This document shows, piece after piece, positions 23,906-32,794 of a DNA stretch of 64,000 nt (the first letter of the stretch is position 1; every line of letters starts with the position of its first letter). The position numbers and the translations under genes are program-made. The notes below the pieces were generated by a model. That model saw nothing but the letters and a program-made list of their open reading frames with translations. It was not told where the DNA came from and searched no databases. Origin of the DNA: JBNLAN01 sp050302175 (GTDB lineage: Bacteria; Pseudomonadota; Zetaproteobacteria; Mariprofundales; Mariprofundaceae); contig JBNLAN010000014.1 in the NCBI GenBank assembly GCA_050302175.1, positions 9,294-73,293 of the forward strand, in the 5' to 3' direction.

Positions 23906-25174
23906 TTAAAAGGCTTGCCCTGTTCCAAGGTAGAAGCGCATCCGTTTTGTCGCCCAGCCATAAGCGACATCGGCACGAAGTGTTCCCTCCACCAGCCAGC
24001 GCAGAGTCCAGCGAATACCTGTGCCTGTACCAATCAGAAGCGGATCCAGTGTCGTCAATCCATCCGCTTTCATGTGCCCGACATCGGCATAGGCCACCCA
24101 CTGCAGATTGCCGCCGGGCTCAAGCAGCATTCGATATTCCAGCGATCCGTATGTATACGCGGTGCCCTGTATCTCGCCAGGGTAGTACCCCCGAAACTCA
24201 TTGCGGTTGCCGATATCGAACAAACCATCCAGTTGATATTCTCCACCGACATACCCGCCCACCAAACGCATGCCGAGGGTTTTCTCGGTGCCAACCTCGA
24301 CATGTCTGTACCATGATATGCTATGACGATATACCCGGTAGGTAGAGCCCAGCGACTTATGAGCAATATCGAACAGGTAATCAAACCCTTCGCCCGTACC
24401 CCAGGTAAGATGATCGTTTTTCCATGCATAGGATGTGCCGATTTGGACGGCATGGCGACGCTCATCTTTCAGGGTGATATTTCCTGGCCCGAACAGTTTG
24501 CGAGATTTTGTCTGGCTAACCGTCATGCCAAGCCTGCCGGACCAACCCTCACCGGGTGTCGCACCCAGATAGTAGCGTCCAAGAATACCCCAGCTACTAC
24601 TCTGCTGCTCGAACTGGGCAATGGAAATATTGTTTTGAAACACATCGGCAATGGTCGTGCCACGGCCCCCGTTCACTTCCAGGTCGAGCCGGCTTTCATT
24701 GACCCGCCGCCAAAGATAGCTGGCGCTATACGATTCGCCGCCACCACCGGAAAAATTCTTTCCCGTATCTTTACGGTAGCCGAGCCGCAGATTGTGGTGA
24801 AGTCCTAAAAAGTTATGTTCGGTCAAAGACGCCCCTGCCGAAGATGCGCCGTTATCCTTTCGAGTCGCCTCCGGCAACAGCCACAACGACCAGCGCTCAC
24901 GCACCACAATTTCGACTCGCCCGTCCTCATCCGGCGCCTTCACCAGCACGGTACTGAATAGCCCCAGATTGCGCAGTCGGCGCTCAGCCTCCGCAGCCAT
25001 GCTCTCCTGCCAGAATTCGCCTTCCGCAAACGGTAACTCCCGAAGAACGACCGATGGCCGAGTGCTGTCCAAGCCCTTGATTTCAAATGATTTTATTTGG
25101 GTTCCTTCTGCATGGGCCAGCGCAGAAAAAACGCCGAACACCATGCAGAATACGAAGCCTCTCAGGGTTGCCAT
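23906..25174 (-). CDS. BamA/TamA-superfamily outer-membrane protein with one POTRA domain
   Basis: The 422-aa precursor has a signal peptide ending ALAHA before EGTQIKSFEIKGL. A single POTRA-like domain follows (about 28-95: LRELPFAEGEFW, AERRLRNLGLFSTVLV, VEIVVRERW). The rest is a bacterial surface-antigen barrel. It ends in an outer-membrane beta-signal FYLGTGQAF with C-terminal Phe. True BamA has five POTRAs and is about 800 aa, so this is a short relative of unknown substrate. Its start overlaps mtnA's stop by 13 bases. Confidence 0.82.
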   Translation of the reverse strand: MATLRGFVFCMVFGVFSALAHAEGTQIKSFEIKGLDSTRPSVVLRELPFAEGEFWQESMAAEAERRLRNLGLFSTVLVKAPDEDGRVEIVVRERWSLWLLPEATRKDNGASSAGASLTEHNFLGLHHNLRLGYRKDTGKNFSGGGGESYSASYLWRRVNESRLDLEVNGGRGTTIADVFQNNISIAQFEQQSSSWGILGRYYLGATPGEGWSGRLGMTVSQTKSRKLFGPGNITLKDERRHAVQIGTSYAWKNDHLTWGTGEGFDYLFDIAHKSLGSTYRVYRHSISWYRHVEVGTEKTLGMRLVGGYVGGEYQLDGLFDIGNRNEFRGYYPGEIQGTAYTYGSLEYRMLLEPGGNLQWVAYADVGHMKADGLTTLDPLLIGTGTGIRWTLRWLVEGTLRADVAYGWATKRMRFYLGTGQAF

Positions 25175-26175
25175 ATCCCGTGCTCATTCACAATTGCCGT
25201 GATATTGGCATAGGGGGTCACATCGAAGGCCGGATTACTTACCGCAACGCCCTCTGCTGCAATCCGAACCAGGTGCGTATCACCGTTTTCATCGACACCA
25301 TCCATGTGTGTCACCTCCGAGGCCTCACGCTCCTCAATAGGAATAGCCCCACCATTGTCACATGCCGCATCAAACGTGCTGCTCGGTGCCACCACATAAA
25401 ACGGTACGCCGTGTGCCTTGGCCGCCAGCGACAAGCCATAGGTGCCGATTTTGTTGGCAACATCGCCATTGGCAGCAATACGATCCGCCCCCACCACCAC
25501 AGCATCCACCTCTCCTCGCGCCATCTTCCATGCCGCCGCGCCATCCGCCTGCAGGCGGCATTCAATCCCTTCCTGCATCAACTCCCAGGCCGTGAGTCGC
25601 GCACCTTGCAACCGAGGCCGGGTCTCGTCTACCCACACCGTTGGAGACTCTCCGTGCGCCGCCAGCCGATAGATCCCGGCAGTAGCGGTACCCCAATCCA
25701 CTGCAGCCAGCCAACCGGCATTGCAATGGGTCTGAATACGCCGTTCTCCCACGGCCAGCAACCCGGCCATAATTTCGCCCATCTTCCGGTTACGCTCGAC
25801 TTCGTTTTCGGCATACTCCTTTGCGACATCGCACATATCTTGCGCCGAGGCATTTGATGCCGCTTCCTGCATGGCATCGCAGGCATGAAACAGATTTACG
25901 GCTGTCGGGCGGGTAGCGCGGAACCTTGGCAACCAGTGTGACTCAAAACGATCCTGGCTATGCATAAACGCCAGAGCCAGGCCGTATGCGGCGGTGGCGC
26001 CAATGGTCGGCGCACCCCGCACTTCCATAATTTCGATGGCCCGGGCAACCTCTTCAGGATCGCTCGAAGCTTTGATCTCAAGCCGATGCGGCAGCAGACG
26101 CTGTTCGATCCACTGCACCGTTGCACTTACATCATCCCACCAAACGGCGCGGTATGGTTTTCCATGAATACGCAT
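25162..26175 (-). CDS. mtnA: S-methyl-5-thioribose-1-phosphate isomerase
   Basis: The 337-aa enzyme of the methionine salvage pathway converts methylthioribose-1-phosphate to methylthioribulose-1-phosphate. Features: MEVRGAPTIGATAAYGLALA near residue 50, catalytic-Cys loop THCNAGWLA, and GADRIAANGDVANKIGTYGL. It is an eIF2B-like Rossmann protein. It sits 1 nt from parB on the same strand, so it is co-transcribed, an odd neighbour for partition genes. Confidence 0.94.
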   Translation of the reverse strand: MRIHGKPYRAVWWDDVSATVQWIEQRLLPHRLEIKASSDPEEVARAIEIMEVRGAPTIGATAAYGLALAFMHSQDRFESHWLPRFRATRPTAVNLFHACDAMQEAASNASAQDMCDVAKEYAENEVERNRKMGEIMAGLLAVGERRIQTHCNAGWLAAVDWGTATAGIYRLAAHGESPTVWVDETRPRLQGARLTAWELMQEGIECRLQADGAAAWKMARGEVDAVVVGADRIAANGDVANKIGTYGLSLAAKAHGVPFYVVAPSSTFDAACDNGGAIPIEEREASEVTHMDGVDENGDTHLVRIAAEGVAVSNPAFDVTPYANITAIVNEHGIWQP

Positions 26176-26176
26176 C

Positions 26177-27034
26177 TTACCGGCGCAGCCTGCTCAACAC
26201 GCCATCAAGCTCTTCGGGGCGCGAATACTTAATCTTCAGTTCACCCGCCCCTTTACGGTTACAGCTGATCTGCACACGCAGGCCAATTTTTCGGCTGAGC
26301 TCTTCCTGCAGTGCCGTAATGTCCACATCAACCGGGACTGAACCCGCTTTCGGTTTCGTGCCACCGCTCGATGTCCGTTTCGCTTCCTGCTCCATACGGC
26401 GCACGCTCCAGTCCTCCGCCATGCACTGTCGGGCCAGCTTGTCGGCATCCACTTTCTGCAAACCGACCAGCGGACGCGCATGCCCCATATCAAGCTTGCG
26501 CTCTTCGATCATTTTCTGAATGTTTTCAGGCAGTTGCAGCAAACGCACGATATTACTCACCTGCACGCGGGAGACGCCGATACGCTCAGCCACCTGTTGC
26601 TGGGTCTGACCGAACTCTGCCATCAGGCGTTGATAGGCCCGGGCAGATTCAATAGCGGTCAAATCATCGCGCTGTTCATTCTCGACAATAGCAAGCTCCA
26701 GCGCCTCCAGATCATTCACCTCACGAACAACTGCCGGAATCTCTTTCAGCCCCGCCGCCTGCGATGCGCGCCAGCGGCGCTCGCCAGCAATCAACTCAAA
26801 ACCATCTCCTGCCGGCCTCACCAGAATCGGCATCAACACGCCATCTCGCCGGATCGACTCGGTCAGTGTGCCGAGTTCCTCCTGATCAAAGTGGCTGCGT
26901 GGTTGATACTGATTCGGTTTGATTTTTGAGATCGGAAGCGGGCGTGCTTGTGCCAGCACCTCCTGAGTTGGCTTATCGGCAAGCAGCGCGTCCAGACCAC
27001 GCCCCAGGGCTCTCTTTTTGATTGGTTGTTTCAT
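26177..27034 (-). CDS. parB: Chromosome-partitioning protein ParB
   Basis: The 285-aa CTPase and parS-binding protein. Visible are the N-terminal KKRALGRGLDALL, the arginine-rich GERRWRASQAAG CTP motif and the helix-turn-helix around ERIGVSRVQVSNIVRLLQLP. A C-terminal dimerisation region follows. Its start overlaps the parA stop by four bases (ATGA). Two parS sites for it occur in this window. Confidence 0.97.
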   Translation of the reverse strand: MKQPIKKRALGRGLDALLADKPTQEVLAQARPLPISKIKPNQYQPRSHFDQEELGTLTESIRRDGVLMPILVRPAGDGFELIAGERRWRASQAAGLKEIPAVVREVNDLEALELAIVENEQRDDLTAIESARAYQRLMAEFGQTQQQVAERIGVSRVQVSNIVRLLQLPENIQKMIEERKLDMGHARPLVGLQKVDADKLARQCMAEDWSVRRMEQEAKRTSSGGTKPKAGSVPVDVDITALQEELSRKIGLRVQISCNRKGAGELKIKYSRPEELDGVLSRLRR

Positions 27035-27831
27035 GACTCCCCTCCCAGTGCCGCTTCGCGGCGCGTAAACTCTTCAGCGACATGCAGATAGGCCTGCGCA
27101 CCGCTGGATTTAATATCGTGGTGCAAGGCCGGAAGCCCGAAACTCGGCGCTTCCGATAAGCGGACATTTCTCGGAATCACGGTGTCGTACACCTGCCCCC
27201 CGAAATACTCACGCACCTCCTGCTCTACCTGTACTGCCAGATTATTACGGCGATCCACCATAGTTAGCAGAATGCCGTCCATGGTCAGCGCCTGATTCAG
27301 ATTACTGCGAACCCTGCGAATCGTATCGATCAGCTGCGTCAGCCCTTCCATGGCGTAAAACTCGGTTTGCAGGGTAATCAGCACCCGGTCCGAGGCGGTT
27401 AACGCATTCAGGGTCAGCAAATTCAGCGCGGGAGGGCAATCCACCAGTACATAGTCGAACGCTTCGCCATCATAGTCATGAATCGCTTTCTGTAGTACGG
27501 TCTCGCGACCTTCGGCATCCACCAGCTCCACCTCGGCACCGGCAAGATCCATGCTCGCAGGCACCAGCCACAAACCTTCACAGCCGGATTCGCAAATCGA
27601 TTCAGCCAAACTGCTTTCGCCAGCCAACATCGTATACATACCTGCCGTGACCTGCTGCTTGTCTATCCCCAGGCCGGAAGTTGAATTCCCTTGTGGATCA
27701 AGATCCATCAACAGCACTCGCTTATCGAGAGCGGCCAGTGATGCGGCAAGATTAATGCTGGTGGTGGTCTTCCCGACCCCGCCTTTCTGATTGGCAATCG
27801 AGATAACCGGCCCCAATGTATTATGTTTCAC
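27031..27831 (-). CDS. parA: Chromosome-partitioning ATPase ParA (Soj)
   Basis: The 266-aa deviant Walker A ATPase has IANQKGGVGKTTTSINLAAS at about residues 12-31, VLLMDLDPQGNSTSGLG and VDCPPALNLLTLNAL. I start at the GTG at 27831 because GGGAGG lies 6 nt upstream; an ATG at 27852 adds seven residues (MNTGRFH). The start codon lies inside a parS palindrome, and the rsmG stop overlaps. ParB could therefore repress initiation here. Confidence 0.95.
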   Translation of the reverse strand: MKHNTLGPVISIANQKGGVGKTTTSINLAASLAALDKRVLLMDLDPQGNSTSGLGIDKQQVTAGMYTMLAGESSLAESICESGCEGLWLVPASMDLAGAEVELVDAEGRETVLQKAIHDYDGEAFDYVLVDCPPALNLLTLNALTASDRVLITLQTEFYAMEGLTQLIDTIRRVRSNLNQALTMDGILLTMVDRRNNLAVQVEQEVREYFGGQVYDTVIPRNVRLSEAPSFGLPALHHDIKSSGAQAYLHVAEEFTRREAALGGES

Positions 27832-28381
27832 GTGAAACCTCCCTGTATTCATACTGATGAACCCACTGCTCCGCCCCGGCCCGAAGAACCTCGCGCCTGA
27901 CAAACTGCCAGCCCTCTACCAAGGCGGCGACAGAACCCTGCGGCACTGGAAATACCGCGGCCGCGCCCCGGTTTACATGCGGCGAACACATCTCCAAAAG
28001 CTCCGCTTCCCGCGTTACCGCCCGGGCCACACAGATATCCACGCCCAGTGGCGGTAAATCTCGAATATCGGCATCAAACACCTCAACGCTCAACTTCAGC
28101 GTCCTGCCCAGATGGCGTAAAAACTCAGCGCGCTTTTTGCGGCGCTCGACCAGCACCCCGTGCAGACCCGGCTTTGTAAGCAGAATCGGTATGCCGGGCA
28201 CGCCCATACCACTGCCGATATCCAGCAGCCGGCCAGTCTCGGGCAGCATGGCGGCCAAGGCAAGCGATGGTTCGATGAACCGGTCGAAAAACTCGCCATG
28301 GTCGCGAATCGAAGTGAGATTGAGCGCCTTGGAAAAACGCATCACCTCATTGTAATAGGCTTCAAGTCGTTCGGTCTGCAC
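27821..28381 (-). CDS. rsmG: 16S rRNA m7G527 methyltransferase RsmG
   Basis: The 186-aa class I methyltransferase has LLDIGSGMGVPGIPILL as SAM motif I and FDADIRDLPP later. The family methylates G527 of 16S rRNA with SAM. The GTG start at 28381 is one base after the mnmG stop, so it is co-translated. Its final residues VSRET come from the parS palindrome, and its stop lies past the parA start. Confidence 0.93.
   Translation of the reverse strand: MQTERLEAYYNEVMRFSKALNLTSIRDHGEFFDRFIEPSLALAAMLPETGRLLDIGSGMGVPGIPILLTKPGLHGVLVERRKKRAEFLRHLGRTLKLSVEVFDADIRDLPPLGVDICVARAVTREAELLEMCSPHVNRGAAAVFPVPQGSVAALVEGWQFVRREVLRAGAEQWVHQYEYREVSRET
27824..27839. promoter_or_regulatory. parS: parS site (ParB-binding), 15 of 16 bases
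   Basis: TGTTTCACGTGAAACC against the consensus TGTTTCACGTGAAACA. It overlaps the parA ribosome-binding site and GTG start and encodes the RsmG C-terminal VSRET. Probable functions are chromosome segregation and autoregulation of parAB. Confidence 0.9.
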
Positions 28382-28382
28382 A

Positions 28383-30281
28383 TTAGCCCCGGTGCCGCAA
28401 GTGCATCAACAGGCTAGTCAGGGCCGCAGGTGTTATGCCTGAAATCCTTGCCGCCTGCCCCAGATTCGCAGGCTGCTGATGTGCCAGCTTCTGCATGCAC
28501 TCCCTGCTCAACCCATGCACTGCGTCATAGTCGAAACCTTCCGGGATGCGCTGCGCCTCAAGCTCACGAAAACGAGCAATTTCGATATCCTGTTTATCCA
28601 GATATCCCTCATAGTGGACCGCCGCCTTCAGGCTCACCACCTCCCGACGACTTAAGCCCTCCGCCCCCTCCAGCAACAATAGCGCCTTATCGACATCAAC
28701 ATCCTGCCGGTGCGCATAAGCGGCAAACGCCATCGCCTGCTGCGGAAGCGGCAAACCACCCGCCCCCAACCTTTCCGACCAGGCCTTGCCTGTGCCCACG
28801 GTCGTAGCGCGTATTTGCTGCTCCATTGTATGCATTAACCGTTGCCGCTGCTTAAATGCCGCCTTCTGACCCTCATCATAAAGACCAAGCGCAATCGCCG
28901 TATCGCCAAGGCGCAAATCGGCATTGTCCTCTCGCAAGCGCAGGCGAAACTCTGCCCTGGCGGTGAACATCCTATAGGGCTCGGTGACCCCCTTACTGAC
29001 CAGGTCGTCCACCATCACACCAATGTATGCTTCGGAGCGATCAGGCACCCACGGTGCCTGATCAAGCGCGCGGGAGGCTGCATTGATCCCCGCCAGCAAA
29101 CCCTGCGCCGCCGCCTCTTCATAGCCGGTGGTACCATTGATCTGCCCCGCGTGAAATAGTCCTCTTACCCGTTTGGTCTCAAGCGTGGGAAGCAGCTCGG
29201 TTGGATCAACATAATCGTACTCGATGGCATATCCAGGGCGGAGAATCACCGCCTCTTCGAGACCAATGATTGAGCGCACAAACTGCCACTGCACCTCAAT
29301 CGGCAATGAAGTGGAGATGCCATTCGGATAGACCTCAGCATGATCCCGCCCCTCGGGCTCAAGAAAAATCTGGTGGCTATCCTTGTCTGCAAAGCGAACG
29401 ATTTTATCCTCGATGCTGGGGCAATAGCGCGGACCAGTGCTTGTAATCACCCCGGAGTAGATTGGGGACGCAGTAAGGTTGTTGCGAATAATCTCATGGG
29501 TTTTTTCGGTGGTGCGAGTAATGGCGCACGGCACCTGATCAGGCAACACGGCCTCAACACTGTTGGAGAAAGGCAGCGCCGCCGTATCTCCCGGCTGAAG
29601 CTCCAGCTCATCCCAATGGATGCTGCGCTTATCAAGCCTTGGCGGAGTGCCCGTCTTCATGCGCCCCAAACGAAACTCGCGCTGATACAACTCGTCGGTA
29701 AGTCCCTGCACCGCCGGGTCGCCTGTCCGCCCCCCTGACATCTGCTTGCCGCCAATATGAATCAACCCGCCCAAAAAGGTTCCGGTTGTCAGAATCACGG
29801 CCCGCGCATCATGCCTAATGCCCAGCTCATCCACCGCGCCACAGGCGACATCCTGATCAAACAACAGCTCACTGATGGTGCCCTGATGCAACTGCACCTG
29901 CGGGTTGGCATCGAGCAGATGCCGCATTTCAATGTGATAGTGGCGGCGGTCGCACTGGGCGCGGGTAGCCTGTACGGCAGGCCCCTTGCGCCGATTCAGC
30001 ACCCGGTATTGCAGCGCGGAGTGATCGGCCACCCTCCCCATTGCGCCACCAAGCGCATCAATCTCGCGCACCAGGTGCCCCTTGCCAACACCGCCAACTG
30101 CCGGATTGCATGACATCTTCGCAACGGTATCGAGGTTTTGTGTAATCAGCCTCACCTTTGCGCCACGACGTGCGGCCGCCAGCGCGGCCTCGCAGCCGGC
30201 ATGCCCGGCACCAACGACCAGGACATCCACCGGGCCAGATGGATGTTTCACGTGAAACATTTGCGTTGCGGTTTTGCTCAT
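28383..30281 (-). CDS. mnmG: tRNA uridine-5-carboxymethylaminomethyl modification enzyme MnmG
   Basis: The 632-aa FAD protein, with MnmE, makes the cmnm5 modification of wobble U34. The FAD motif is VLVVGAGHAGCEAALAAAR at about residues 20-38; then VAKMSCNPAVGGVGKGHLV and CPSIEDKIVRF. A C-terminal MnmG domain completes it. I start at the ATG at 30281 (MSKTATQMFHVKH); an ATG at 30260 is possible. The FHVKH residues are encoded by a parS site. Confidence 0.96.
   Translation of the reverse strand: MSKTATQMFHVKHPSGPVDVLVVGAGHAGCEAALAAARRGAKVRLITQNLDTVAKMSCNPAVGGVGKGHLVREIDALGGAMGRVADHSALQYRVLNRRKGPAVQATRAQCDRRHYHIEMRHLLDANPQVQLHQGTISELLFDQDVACGAVDELGIRHDARAVILTTGTFLGGLIHIGGKQMSGGRTGDPAVQGLTDELYQREFRLGRMKTGTPPRLDKRSIHWDELELQPGDTAALPFSNSVEAVLPDQVPCAITRTTEKTHEIIRNNLTASPIYSGVITSTGPRYCPSIEDKIVRFADKDSHQIFLEPEGRDHAEVYPNGISTSLPIEVQWQFVRSIIGLEEAVILRPGYAIEYDYVDPTELLPTLETKRVRGLFHAGQINGTTGYEEAAAQGLLAGINAASRALDQAPWVPDRSEAYIGVMVDDLVSKGVTEPYRMFTARAEFRLRLREDNADLRLGDTAIALGLYDEGQKAAFKQRQRLMHTMEQQIRATTVGTGKAWSERLGAGGLPLPQQAMAFAAYAHRQDVDVDKALLLLEGAEGLSRREVVSLKAAVHYEGYLDKQDIEIARFRELEAQRIPEGFDYDAVHGLSRECMQKLAHQQPANLGQAARISGITPAALTSLLMHLRHRG
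30244..30259. promoter_or_regulatory. parS: parS site (ParB-binding), perfect 16-mer
   Basis: TGTTTCACGTGAAACA, identical to the canonical bacterial parS, inside the 5' end of mnmG. It is 2.4 kb from the parS at parA, so ParB can nucleate at two nearby sites next to the origin. Confidence 0.95.
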
Positions 30282-30414
30282 GGGGTTGCGCAGATTACGC
30301 AGCAAGAACGGCAAAATCTAGCGTCGAAAAGCATGCCCCGGAAAACCAGGGCGGAACCACAAGATGTGGTATTCATACGCCCTTGCCAACACAAAACTGC
30401 GCCCTCCCCCCAAC

Positions 30415-30443
30415 AAAAAAGGGAGGCCGAAGCCCCCCTTTTT
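30415..30443 (-). terminator. Rho-independent terminator of prk
   Basis: On the minus strand GGGGGGC-TTCG-GCCTCCC (one mismatch) is followed by TTTTTT. UUCG is a stable tetraloop. It lies 20 nt after the prk stop; A/T runs on both sides allow bidirectional use. Confidence 0.87.
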
Positions 30444-30462
30444 GTAACAGATGCCGCGAGGC

Positions 30463-31329
30463 TTACTTGGCCTTGCGCTTATTCTCCATCATGTCGTGAA
30501 TGATCGGCGCCAGGATCAACTCCAGAGCCAACATCATCTTGCCGGCAGGCACTACCAATGTGTTGCGGCGCGACATAAACGAATCCTTCAGCATGGAGGT
30601 GAGCCACGGAAAGTCGATACCCCACTGGTCTGGTTTGCGGATTCGAATCACCACCACACTCTCATCCGGCGTCGGAACATCACGCGCAATAAACGGATTC
30701 GAGGTGTCTACCAATGGCACACGCTGAAAGTTAATGTCCGTGTAGGTGAACTGCGGCGTAATAAAATGCACATAGTCATGCATCCGCTGCAGAATATTTT
30801 CAACCACTGCCTCTGTGGAGTAACCACGCATCGCGGTGTCACGATGAATTTTCTGAATCCACTCCAGATTCACAACCGGCACGATTCCCATCAGCAGATC
30901 GGCATAAGGTCGGGCGACTTCGACGCCACCATGCAACCCTTCATAAAACAGAAGGTCGGAGCCTTCGCCAACATCACGCCACGGTGTGAACTTGCCCGGC
31001 TCAACGCCGTAGATCTCCGCCTCTTTATCGTCATGCACATAGGTGCGGGCCTTGCCGTGGCCACTTTCACCATAGCTTTTGAACAGTTCGGCGATCTTGT
31101 CGAACAGATTGGCTTCATCGGAAAAGTGGCTTAGCCGTTTTCCGGCGCCTTCAAACTCTTTGGCTTTCTCACGGAATTCGTAGCGATCAAAACGGTGAAA
31201 GCAATCGCCCTCTACAATCGCCGGAGTGATTTTCTCGCGGTAAAAAATGTGCTCAAGTGCAGCTTTTGCGGTACTGGTCCCGGCACCGGACGAGCCGGTA
31301 ATCGAAATAACAGGATGCTTAACGGACAT
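30463..31329 (-). CDS. prk: Phosphoribulokinase
   Basis: The 288-aa bacterial (class I) PRK phosphorylates ribulose-5-phosphate to the Rubisco substrate RuBP. Features: P-loop ISITGSSGAGTSTAK, VEGDCFHRFDRYEF and EGLHGGVEVARPYADLLMG. I start at 31329 (MSVKHPVIS) with GGGGGAG upstream. It is a hallmark Calvin-cycle enzyme, so the host is likely autotrophic. It is a single-gene unit between mnmE and mnmG; no Rubisco genes lie in this window. Confidence 0.95.
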   Translation of the reverse strand: MSVKHPVISITGSSGAGTSTAKAALEHIFYREKITPAIVEGDCFHRFDRYEFREKAKEFEGAGKRLSHFSDEANLFDKIAELFKSYGESGHGKARTYVHDDKEAEIYGVEPGKFTPWRDVGEGSDLLFYEGLHGGVEVARPYADLLMGIVPVVNLEWIQKIHRDTAMRGYSTEAVVENILQRMHDYVHFITPQFTYTDINFQRVPLVDTSNPFIARDVPTPDESVVVIRIRKPDQWGIDFPWLTSMLKDSFMSRRNTLVVPAGKMMLALELILAPIIHDMMENKRKAK

Positions 31330-31474
31330 AACTCCCCCAAAATATATTTTCAATCACTCCAGAGGATTAGGTCGACAAGCAAACTGGCGCCTCCCCCGAA
31401 ACTATCTTCCGCTGGTGCGGGCCGGGCATTATGGCTTTTTACTTCGGGCTTGTCCAAAAGTCGCTTTTCGCCTC

Positions 31475-32794
31475 TTACTTGCCGATACAGAAATCGCGAA
31501 AAATCCGATCCAGAATGTGTTCAACATCGCCCACACCAAGAATTTCTCCGAGGGCGGACCAGGCCTGCCGCCACTCCAGTGCCGCCAGATCCAGTTGCTC
31601 TTCGCGGTCCAGCAAGGCTGTGCCGGCCAGAGCATGTGCAAGCGCTTTCTCGATTGCAAACCGGTGGCGCGCCCGGGTCACCAGCAACGCCTCTTCCATA
31701 TCGTGTCCTTCATCGCCAAGAAGCGCGGCCAGCCGGTCTTGCAGCTGATCAATTCCGGATGCTTCTTTCACCGACATGTGGATAAAGCCATCCGGGAAAT
31801 GCCCGCCCGGATTCAGATCGCACTTGTTCATCACCTGCACATCCGACGCCCCGTGCTCCCAGGTAGAGAGGTCGGTCGCATCGGCGACGAAAATTACCAC
31901 ATCTGCATCCGATGCCGCGGCTCGTGCACGAGCCATCCCCTCCTGCTCAATCGTATCCTCGCTATCCCGCAAACCGGCCGTATCCACAAGCCTGACTGGA
32001 ATGCCGTGCACTTCAAAATCAACTTCGATCACATCGCGCGTTGTACCAGGGATATCACTGACAATAGCTCGATCATATCCGGCCAGGATATTCAACAAAC
32101 TGGACTTACCAACGTTGGGTGAGCCAATAATCGCAACCCGGGCCCCCTCGAAAAGCCGCTCGCCAAAACTTGCCGAACCAAGCGCGGACTGCAGTGGCTC
32201 GATTACCTCCTGACGGGCTCGCTCTTCCAGCCCGGAAAAAAGCGCCGGTGGTATCTCCTCCTCGGGAAAATCCAGGCAGGCTTCAATACCTGCGACCAGA
32301 CTGGTAAGGGAATCCATGATGGTGGTGATGCGCTCGCCGAACACGCCGGAGAGTTGGCGGTGGGCAAGTCGGGCTGCGCGCAGCGTTGCAGCATCAATGC
32401 AGGCAATGACCGCTTCAGCCTGTGAAAGATCCATACGCCCGTTTTCAACCGCGCGCCGGGTAAATTCACCGGGTTGCGCGGGCTCTGCGCCAAGCTCAAT
32501 GGCTCGCTGCAGAAGCGCCTGTAGCAGCAGCGGACTTCCATGCGCCTGCATTTCGATGACATCTTCGCCGGTATAGGAGTTCGGCGCCGGAAAAAAGAGC
32601 TGAATGCCGGAATCAATCGGGTTGCCAGCAGCATCCAGCCAGCTGCCGTAGGTGGCCACGCGTGGTTCAGTTAAGCCCCCACTGAAGCTGATGCGGGCAA
32701 TCTCCCTGGCACCAGATCCGGACAAACGAATGATTCCGACGCCACCCCTTCCTGCCGGGGTAGCAATGGCAACAATCGTTGTGCCGCTGCTAAT
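31475..32794 (-). CDS. mnmE: tRNA modification GTPase MnmE with apparent ATT start codon
   Basis: The product is about 439 aa. The N-terminal folate-binding domain includes TIVAIATPAGRGGVGIIRLS. The G domain has P-loop GSPNVGKSSLLN, DIPGTTRD, DTAGLRD and NKCDL. The C-terminus ends FCIGK, the family CxGK motif. No ATG, GTG or TTG lies upstream of the conserved N-terminus; the nearest (TTG 32725) would delete it. ATT at 32794 aligns exactly with the Met of E. coli MnmE. GAGG lies 10 nt upstream. It overlaps the yidC stop by five bases. Confidence 0.9.
   Translation of the reverse strand: MSSGTTIVAIATPAGRGGVGIIRLSGSGAREIARISFSGGLTEPRVATYGSWLDAAGNPIDSGIQLFFPAPNSYTGEDVIEMQAHGSPLLLQALLQRAIELGAEPAQPGEFTRRAVENGRMDLSQAEAVIACIDAATLRAARLAHRQLSGVFGERITTIMDSLTSLVAGIEACLDFPEEEIPPALFSGLEERARQEVIEPLQSALGSASFGERLFEGARVAIIGSPNVGKSSLLNILAGYDRAIVSDIPGTTRDVIEVDFEVHGIPVRLVDTAGLRDSEDTIEQEGMARARAAASDADVVIFVADATDLSTWEHGASDVQVMNKCDLNPGGHFPDGFIHMSVKEASGIDQLQDRLAALLGDEGHDMEEALLVTRARHRFAIEKALAHALAGTALLDREEQLDLAALEWRQAWSALGEILGVGDVEHILDRIFRDFCIGK

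Noticed and set aside
23868..24101. Leftward 77-aa ORF between rnpB and the barrel-protein end
   Set aside because: Out-of-frame shadow of the barrel protein's 3' end; no RBS.
25087..25857. Rightward ORF of 256 aa opposite mtnA
   Set aside because: Antisense shadow; mtnA motifs are unequivocal.
30158..30499. Rightward ORF containing DVSRET opposite mnmG
   Set aside because: The VSRET residues are a by-product of the parS palindrome; the frame has no other support.
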